Origin: Chloroflexota bacterium
GTDB taxonomy: Bacteria > Chloroflexota > Dormibacteria > Aeolococcales > Aeolococcaceae
Assembly (NCBI GenBank): GCA_005889515.1
Contig: VBHE01000037.1
Location: 564 to 6,377 of the forward strand
DNA: 5,814 nucleotides
Direction of reading: 5' to 3'
Within the stretch, counting starts at the first letter, position 1; every line of letters starts with the position of its first letter. The notes under the pieces were generated by a model. It saw nothing but the letters and a program-made list of their open reading frames with translations, searched no databases and had not been told where the DNA came from. Positions 1-5,814 of the stretch are shown one piece after another. Made by a program: the position numbers and the translations under genes.

Positions 1-908
1 GCGCCGGCGTCGGCCTGGACGGTGACGTCGCCGCGGCGGTTGCCGGCGATCTCCTCGGTGGTGCGTCCCACCCGCAGCCATCGCGGCTCGGCGGCGAAGA
101 CCGCCGTGGAGCCGTAGCCGAGCTGGAAGTCGAGCCTGCGCCCCACCGTGACCACGAGCTCGGCCTCCGCCATCGCCCGGGAGCGAACCGCGGTGAGCTG
201 GGAGGGGTGGTCCCAGGGGACGACGCCGCGGCTCTCGGCGGTGTCGAGGTGGCCCGCACCGGTGGCGTCGAGGAGGTCGCGGACCGCGCCGGGGTCGTCG
301 CGCGCGCCCCGGCCGGTGACCACGAGGGCGCGGCCGTCGCCGCGGAGCAGGTCGACGGCGGCGCGGACCGAGCCGGGATCGGGGAGGAGCGCCGGGGCTC
401 GCGCCGCGTCGAGACGCGCCCGGGGCGCGTCGAGGCCGTCCGCGGGCTCCTCGAGCAGGTCGGTGGGAACCTCGATGCAGGCCGGGCCCTGGGGCCCCTC
501 CTCGCCGAGCGCCGCGCTCCACACCGCGTCGAGGCGGGCGAGCAGGTGGCGGCGGTCGAGCACCGTCTCGACCCGCCGGCAGAGGGGGGCGATGAGCGCC
601 GCCTGAGGGAGGTCCTGGAGCGCGCCCATGCCGCTCTGCGGGCGCGGCGGGCACCCCGCCACCAGCACCACCGGAGAGCGGGCGAGGTGGGCGCTGGCGA
701 GCCCGGTCACGGTGTTGGTGAGCCCCGGCCCGGCGGTGGCGAGGACGACACCGACGCCGCCGCCGAGGTCCGCCTGGGCCTGGGCCATGTACACCGCCGC
801 GCACTCGTGGCGGACGTCGACGACCTCGACGCCGAGCCGGTCCAGCGCGTCCCACACCGGCTGGACGTGGCCGCCGCAGAGCCGCTCGGCGACGGTGGAG
901 ACGCGCAC
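1..908 (-). CDS. TPP-dependent enzyme, 2-hydroxyacyl-CoA lyase / acetolactate synthase-like (3' end outside window)
   Basis: About 302 codons are visible, covering the pyrimidine-binding and central domains. The C-terminal TPP-binding domain (GDG...N motif) lies beyond the left edge. Visible marks are the RHE motif with the conserved catalytic glutamate (about residue 36), the ATAGPGLTNTVTG stretch typical of the ALS/oxalyl-CoA decarboxylase superfamily, a GMGALQDLPQ segment resembling the MGAFQEFPQ region of oxalyl-CoA decarboxylases and 2-hydroxyacyl-CoA lyases, and a TVGRRLDFQLGYGS central-domain segment. The GTG start at 908 lies two bases after the mutase stop, with no strong ribosome site, so translational coupling is likely. 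Because it follows a 2-hydroxyisobutyryl-CoA ligase and mutase, I infer a lyase releasing acetone and formyl-CoA. Acetolactate synthase-like or benzoylformate decarboxylase-like activity remains possible. The usual VFGxPG motif near the N-terminus is missing; AERLC runs directly into GGHVQP, as if about 11 residues were absent. Family assignment is strong; the substrate is inferred from context. Confidence 0.85.
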   Translation of the reverse strand, partial: MRVSTVAERLCGGHVQPVWDALDRLGVEVVDVRHECAAVYMAQAQADLGGGVGVVLATAGPGLTNTVTGLASAHLARSPVVLVAGCPPRPQSGMGALQDLPQAALIAPLCRRVETVLDRRHLLARLDAVWSAALGEEGPQGPACIEVPTDLLEEPADGLDAPRARLDAARAPALLPDPGSVRAAVDLLRGDGRALVVTGRGARDDPGAVRDLLDATGAGHLDTAESRGVVPWDHPSQLTAVRSRAMAEAELVVTVGRRLDFQLGYGSTAVFAAEPRWLRVGRTTEEIAGNRRGDVTVQADAG

Positions 909-910
909 GG

Positions 911-2586
<1,676 letters not shown>

Positions 2587-2590
<4 letters not shown>

Positions 2591-3999
2591 GGCGTGGTCA
2601 CCTCGCGGAGCAGGTCGCGGCTGTCGATCACCCTGCGCGCCTTGAACTCGGTTCGCTCCAGGCTGCCCGGCGGCAGCATCTCCACCCGCGCGCCGACGCC
2701 GAGCACGGTGCGCAGCTCGCTCTCGGCGCGGGCGCGCACCCCCTCGATCGAGCCGTCGCCGAGCCCCGCCAGGGCGGCGTCGTACTCCATGCGCACGGTG
2801 AGCTCGTCCATCGTCCGCTCCCGGGTGACCAGGATCCGGTGCTCGCCGCCATAGTGGGGGACGCGGTTCACCACCTCGTCGACGGCGCTCGGGAAGACGT
2901 TCTCGCCGCGGATGACGAGCATGTCGTCGATGCGCCCGTACACCCCCTGGGGCAAGGTGGGATAGGTGCGCCCGCAGGGGCTCGGCCCGCTCTCCCAGCG
3001 GGAGAGGTCGTTGGAGAGCATCCGGACCATCGGCTGGCTGAGGCGCTCGAGATGGGTGTAGATCGGGGTCCCCTCGCCGCCGTACGGCACCCGTGCCCAG
3101 GTCCTCGGGTCGGCGATCTCGGTGTAGACGATGTCCTGCCAGCAGAGCATGCCCGCGTGCGCGGTCGTCTCCCCGGGTGTCATCCACGGGCTCATCTCGG
3201 CCATGCTGCCGGTGTCGAAGACGGCGGCCCCGTACGCCTCCTCGAGGCGCCGGCGGATCGCGGGGATGGAGGCGCCGGGCTCGCCGGAGAAGAAGAGGAT
3301 GCGAAGGCCGAAGTCACGCGCGTCGATCGACGCCGCCGCCGCCACCTCGGCGAGATGGAGCGCGTACGACGGGGTCCCGTAGAACACCGTGGGCCGCATC
3401 TGCGCCAGCCAGTGGGCGGCGCGCAGCGTCTGTCCCGGCACCCCGGCGCCGAAGGGGAAGGCGCGGGCCCGAAGCCGCTCGGTGCCGATCAGCGCCCCCC
3501 AGGAGCCGAGGTAGAGGCTGAAGAAGGAGCCGATGAACACGGTGTCGGCGGGGCGGATGCCCATCCCCCACATCACCCGTGCGTGGGCGTTGGCGATCGC
3601 CCGCCAGTCGGCGCGCGAGATGGCGAAGGCGGTGGGCCGCCCGGTGGTGCCCGAGGTGCCGTGGACGTGGCAGATCTCCTCCTCGGGGACGCAGAGGTAG
3701 TCGCCGAAGGGTGGATTCCGCTCCTGGGCGGCGCGCAGCTCGAGCTTGGTGACCGGCGGGACCTTCTCGAAGTCCTCGAGGGAGCGGATGTGGGAGGGGT
3801 GCACCCCCGCCTCGTCCCACCTGCGCCGGTAGAAGGGCGAGGTGCGGTGGGCGTGGTCCATCACCTCGCGGATGCGGGTGACGATCGCCGCCTCGCGCTC
3901 GGCCGGGGGCATGGTCTCCCGGCGGGGGAACCAGTGCGCCTGGCCGTCCGGCGGCAGGTAGTCGTCGTCGTAGCGGGGCGGCGACGCCCAGCACTCCAT
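2587..3999 (-). CDS. hcl: AMP-forming acyl-CoA ligase, PaaK-like; probable 2-hydroxyisobutyrate-CoA ligase
   Basis: This 470-residue ANL-superfamily enzyme would activate a carboxylic acid with ATP and CoA, forming an acyl-adenylate and then the thioester. Visible motifs are the phosphate-binding loop HGTSGTTGRPT (113-123), SGEPGAS (238-244), the A5-like DTGSMAEM (262-269), the hinge motif GRIDDMLVIRGENVFP (355-370) and the catalytic A10 lysine in LERTEFKARRVID (Lys453). The overall pattern is that of phenylacetate-CoA ligases, but it is directly coupled to an HcmA-type mutase. Known 2-hydroxyisobutyrate-CoA ligases are PaaK-like, of similar length, and operonic with hcmA, so that substrate is the best inference. 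A generic aryl- or acyl-CoA ligase cannot be excluded from sequence alone. The start is uncertain: ATG at 3999 is used here, but GTG at 4008 (three codons longer) has a better placed AGAGG site. The frame also stays open to ATG 4083 without homologous-looking residues. It is the first gene of the leftward operon. Confidence 0.88.
2598..2604 (-). promoter_or_regulatory. Ribosome binding site for the mutase gene
   Basis: GAGGTGA on the minus strand lies 7 nt before the ATG at 2590, inside the last codons of the ligase gene. It decides the start of the mutase gene against the longer open frame upstream. Confidence 0.75.
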
Positions 4000-4015
4000 G
4001 TCCTGCACCCACGAA

Positions 4016-4020
4016 CCTCT
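4016..4020 (-). promoter_or_regulatory. Possible ribosome binding site for the ligase gene
   Basis: AGAGG on the minus strand lies 7 nt before a GTG at 4008 that is in frame with the ligase, and 16 nt before the ATG at 3999. It favours the GTG as the true start, adding only Val-Gln-Asp to the protein. Confidence 0.4.
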
Positions 4021-4037
4021 ACACGCGATCGGCCGGC

Positions 4038-4060
4038 CTGTCCAGACGCTGGGAGGACAG
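4038..4060. repeat. Inverted repeat CTGTCC-N11-GGACAG, possible operator
   Basis: Arms at 4038-4043 and 4055-4060 are exact reverse complements of 6 bp separated by 11 bp, so arm centres are 17 bp apart. A third copy, GGACAG, sits at 4166-4171. The arrangement suits a dimeric regulator bound upstream of the ligase gene. It is short, so chance is not excluded. Confidence 0.35.
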
Positions 4061-4072
4061 ACTCCGGGAAGG

Positions 4073-4184
4073 CGGCTATCCATCACAGAGCAGCCGGCCT
4101 GCGTCGACCGGGCGGTCAGCGACCCACCGGCGTTGCACGGCCCGGGAAAACGGGGGAATGACGCAGGACAGTCGAACGGCTATC
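4073..4184 (+). repeat. Direct repeat pair CGGCTATC (4073-4080 and 4177-4184)
   Basis: The same 8-mer occurs twice in the intergenic region, each time a few bases downstream of AGGACAG (12 nt after it in the left copy, 5 nt in the right). One copy faces each divergent gene. The right copy overlaps a possible -10 box for the monooxygenase. The spacers differ, so this is not a simple duplication. Confidence 0.3.
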
Positions 4185-4186
4185 GT
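4158..4186 (+). promoter_or_regulatory. Weak candidate sigma-70-type promoter for the monooxygenase
   Basis: ATGACG (4158-4163) and TATCGT (4181-4186) are separated by 17 nt, each matching four of six consensus positions. This would give a leader of roughly 55 nt before the ATG at 4249. A chance match is quite possible in this base composition. Confidence 0.25.
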
Positions 4187-4248
4187 GGTCAGGACGGGGA
4201 ATGAGGCGACCCTCGTCGCGTCGTCGATCACAGCGGGGTAGCCCGGTT

Positions 4249-4464
4249 ATGTCGATCACCAACATGGTTGAGGCCCACAATCGCGTCAAAGATTTCGAGT
4301 GGGACGCGACCTACACCGCCCGGCGGGAGCGCTATCCCACCAAGTTCAAGATCCCGCCGAAGACCAAGGATCCCTTCCGCCACCTGATCCGCGACTACTG
4401 CTCCATGGAGCAGGAGAAGGACGACCGTCAGTACGGCGGCCTCGAGGACGCGCTGAGCCGGAGC
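4249..4464 (+). pseudogene. N-terminal fragment of soluble diiron monooxygenase alpha subunit, separated by frameshift
   Basis: These 72 codons, from MSITNMVEAHN to LEDALSRS, match the N-terminus of MmoX/PrmA-type hydroxylase alpha subunits. The FEWDATYTARRERYPTKFK stretch and the MEQEKDDRQYGGLEDAL segment correspond to the MmoX regions around FNWD and KDERQFGSLQDAL. The ATG at 4249 gives an N-terminus about the length expected for the family; an in-frame ATG at 4201 would add 16 Arg/Ser-rich residues that look untranslated. After codon 72 this frame runs on to a stop near 4950, but the residues become unlike any hydroxylase. The homologous sequence resumes in another frame from about 4466. 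This fragment contains no iron ligands. It belongs with the coding region 4472-5752 as one gene, either truly broken or affected by a sequence error. Confidence 0.8.
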
Positions 4465-4471
4465 AAAGATC

Positions 4472-5752
4472 ATGAAGCCGCTGCTCTCGATGGTGAACTT
4501 CGCCGAGTACGCGGCGATGAAGTGCGTCGCCCAGCTCATCGACGCGGTGCCCAACTCCGAGCTGAAGCAGGGCTACATGGCGCAGATGCTCGACGAGGTG
4601 CGCCACGTCAATCAGCAGATGTACCTGAACCGGTACTTCGCCAAGCACGTCGTCGACCCCGACGGCTTCGCCGGCGGGAAGAAGCTCGCCGCCACCAACC
4701 TGTTCGGCAGGGCGTCGCGCAGCTGCTTCGAGACGTTCTTCATGGGCGATCCCATCGAGGGCGCGCTGAACCTCCAGGTGGTCGCCGAGACCGCGTACAC
4801 CAACCCCGTCTTCGTGGCCATGACCGAGGTCGCCGCGACCAACGGCGACCAGGCCACCCCGAGCGTCTTCCTCAGCATCCAGTCGGACGAGTCGCGGCAC
4901 ATGGCGAACGGCTACAGCACGCTCGCCGCGGTGGTGTCCGAGCCCGATAACCTGCCCGACCTCCAGGCCGACTTCAACCGCGCCTTCTGGCGGCAGCACG
5001 CCTTCATCGACCCCTTCATGGTCGCCGTCTACGACTACTTCCAGGCGAACCGCACCAGCAGCTACATGGAGAAGTGGAACGACTGGATCGCGGGCGACTG
5101 GGTCGAGTCGTACATCTCCAAGCTCGAGCCCTTCGGCCTCCAGGTGCCGCCGAGCATGGCCGAGGCCCAGGGGCGCATGCACTGGATCGGCCACACCGCG
5201 GCGATGGTCGGCTTCGCGGGCTGGCCGCTCGTCTACTGGCGCACCCCGCCGCTCTCCGAGAGCGACTTCGAGTGGTTCGAGAACAAGTACCCGGGCTGGT
5301 ACGACAACTACGGCTGGTTCTGGGAGGGCTTCCGCGACCTCACCGAGCCCGGCTCCGGCAACCCCTTCGACCTCTTCGGGGAGATGCCGCCGCTCTGCCG
5401 CGTCTGCCAGATGCCCACGATCTTCCCGCGCCCGGACATCAGCACCGCCCGCATCCGTGAGCACGAGGGCAAGCGTCACGCCTTCTGCTCCGGGCCCTGC
5501 GAGTTCATCTTCAACGAGGACCCGGGCCGGTACACGGCCTACAAGACCTTCTGGGAGCTCTTCGACGGCTGGGGCCTCGACGAGTACATCTCGAAGAACG
5601 GGCTGCTGAGGGCCGACGGCAAGACGCTGATCGGTCAGCCGCACATCGACGACGACCCGGCGAAGATGTGGACCATCGACGACATCAAGGCGCTCAACGT
5701 GGAGATCAAGGATCCGCTGAAGTCGGCGGAGTCGATCTGGGTCACGGCGTAG
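4472..5752 (+). CDS. Soluble diiron monooxygenase hydroxylase alpha subunit (main body; gene frameshifted at its 5' end)
   Basis: These 426 residues form the catalytic part of a bacterial multicomponent diiron monooxygenase, which inserts oxygen into alkanes, alkenes, ketones or aromatics with a reductase, a beta subunit and a coupling protein. All six iron ligands are visible: Glu12 (NFAEYAA), Glu42 and His45 (LDEVRH), Glu106 (AETAYTN), Glu140 and His143 (SDESRH). The active-site threonine is Thr110. The position of the MmoX active-site cysteine is Gln49, as in toluene and propane monooxygenases, so this is not a methane monooxygenase. The C-terminus has a YHS-like cysteine site (Cys309/Cys312 and Cys339/Cys343) and the DGKTLIGQPH...KMWT ending shared with PrmA and MmoX. 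The body resembles MmoX most, and PrmA/MimA next; a group 5/6-type enzyme is my guess. The first 72 residues are in another frame (4249-4464), with about 11 residues lost between. GGAG at 4460-4463 lies 8 nt before this ATG, so a truncated protein could be started here, but it would lack the N-terminal helices. Partner genes are expected to the right. Confidence 0.9.
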   Translation: MKPLLSMVNFAEYAAMKCVAQLIDAVPNSELKQGYMAQMLDEVRHVNQQMYLNRYFAKHVVDPDGFAGGKKLAATNLFGRASRSCFETFFMGDPIEGALNLQVVAETAYTNPVFVAMTEVAATNGDQATPSVFLSIQSDESRHMANGYSTLAAVVSEPDNLPDLQADFNRAFWRQHAFIDPFMVAVYDYFQANRTSSYMEKWNDWIAGDWVESYISKLEPFGLQVPPSMAEAQGRMHWIGHTAAMVGFAGWPLVYWRTPPLSESDFEWFENKYPGWYDNYGWFWEGFRDLTEPGSGNPFDLFGEMPPLCRVCQMPTIFPRPDISTARIREHEGKRHAFCSGPCEFIFNEDPGRYTAYKTFWELFDGWGLDEYISKNGLLRADGKTLIGQPHIDDDPAKMWTIDDIKALNVEIKDPLKSAESIWVTA

Positions 5753-5759
5753 CTCTCTC

Positions 5760-5774
5760 CCGGCTTCGTGCCGG
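5760..5774 (+). terminator. Short hairpin after the monooxygenase gene, weak terminator candidate
   Basis: CCGGC-TTCGT-GCCGG forms a 5-bp stem 7 nt past the stop codon. No T-run follows, so it may equally be an intercistronic hairpin within an operon. The remaining bases to the right edge hold a 10-bp palindrome GTCGCGCGAC (5793-5802) and no recognisable gene start. Confidence 0.25.
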
Positions 5775-5814
5775 CCGGTTGCTCAGAGGGGCGTCGCGCG
5801 ACAGCGCGGCGCCC

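Larger units (their letters stand above)
4000..4248. promoter_or_regulatory. Divergent intergenic regulatory region
   Basis: This is the only sizeable non-coding stretch, lying between the leftward ligase-mutase-lyase operon and the rightward monooxygenase gene. It should hold both promoters. It contains three GGACAG half-sites, a repeated CGGCTATC word, a GGCCGGCC palindrome at 4031-4038 and a repeated GCCGGCCTG (4032-4040 and 4093-4101). No convincing tRNA, riboswitch or small gene is seen. Short open frames crossing it have no recognisable product. Confidence 0.6.

Noticed and set aside
2591..3187. In-frame upstream extension of the mutase by about 199 residues
   Set aside because: The extension is Arg/Gly/Ala-rich, overlaps the well-conserved ligase in another frame, and a good ribosome site plus family length fix the start at 2590.
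2839..4161. Long plus-strand open frame of 440 codons
   Set aside because: It is antisense to the ligase, whose catalytic motifs are intact on the other strand; the product looks like composition-driven noise.
4455..4475. Programmed ribosomal frameshift in the monooxygenase gene
   Set aside because: No slippery heptamer or strong downstream structure is evident, and a frameshift alone would not explain the roughly 11 missing residues.
4465..4950. Continuation of the 4249 frame past the junction
   Set aside because: After LEDALSRS the residues become Arg-rich and unlike hydroxylases, while the other frame carries the conserved sequence.
4346..5644. Long minus-strand open frame of 432 codons
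   Set aside because: It is antisense to the monooxygenase body, which has all six iron ligands; no motif is seen in the antisense product.
4249..5752. Methane monooxygenase (mmoX)
   Set aside because: The MmoX active-site cysteine position is Gln, and the C-terminal YHS cysteines are retained, unlike MmoX.
5793..5802. 10-bp palindrome GTCGCGCGAC as a regulatory site
   Set aside because: It is a short alternating GC word easily met by chance here, with no second copy noticed.

Overview
This is a very G+C-rich bacterial window with G/C-dominated third codon positions. That fits an Actinomycetota-like or other high-GC lineage, but nothing here fixes the taxon. It holds two divergent transcription units around an intergenic region of about 250 bp.

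The left unit (minus strand, about 4008 down to 1) is a tight three-gene operon. It starts with a PaaK-like AMP-forming acyl-CoA ligase. Next, overlapping it by 4 nt, is the large subunit of a B12-dependent acyl-CoA mutase. Two nt further on is a thiamine-diphosphate (TPP) enzyme that runs off the left edge. The mutase carries the residue set of 2-hydroxyisobutyryl-CoA mutase (Ile85, Asp112, Gln203, His240), not that of methylmalonyl-CoA mutase. The ligase is therefore best read as 2-hydroxyisobutyrate-CoA ligase. The TPP enzyme is plausibly a 2-hydroxyacyl-CoA lyase, which would cleave 2-hydroxyisobutyryl-CoA to acetone and formyl-CoA. If so, the operon encodes both known fates of this thioester: isomerisation to 3-hydroxybutyryl-CoA and C-C cleavage. 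The small B12-binding mutase subunit is not in the window.

The right unit (plus strand, from 4249) begins with the catalytic alpha subunit of a soluble diiron monooxygenase of the MmoX/PrmA superfamily. All six iron ligands and a C-terminal YHS-like cysteine site are present. The gene is split: its first 72 codons are in one frame and the rest is in another. About 11 residues are missing at the junction, a net loss near 32 nt. It is either a damaged gene or an assembly/consensus error. Its partner subunits would lie beyond the right edge.

Together the genes suggest degradation of a short branched hydrocarbon, ether, alcohol or ketone: the monooxygenase attacks the hydrocarbon or acetone, and the divergent operon handles the tertiary hydroxy acid. 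The intergenic region has repeated GGACAG and CGGCTATC words that could be operator sites. Most family comparisons come from remembered family sequences, not from searches.
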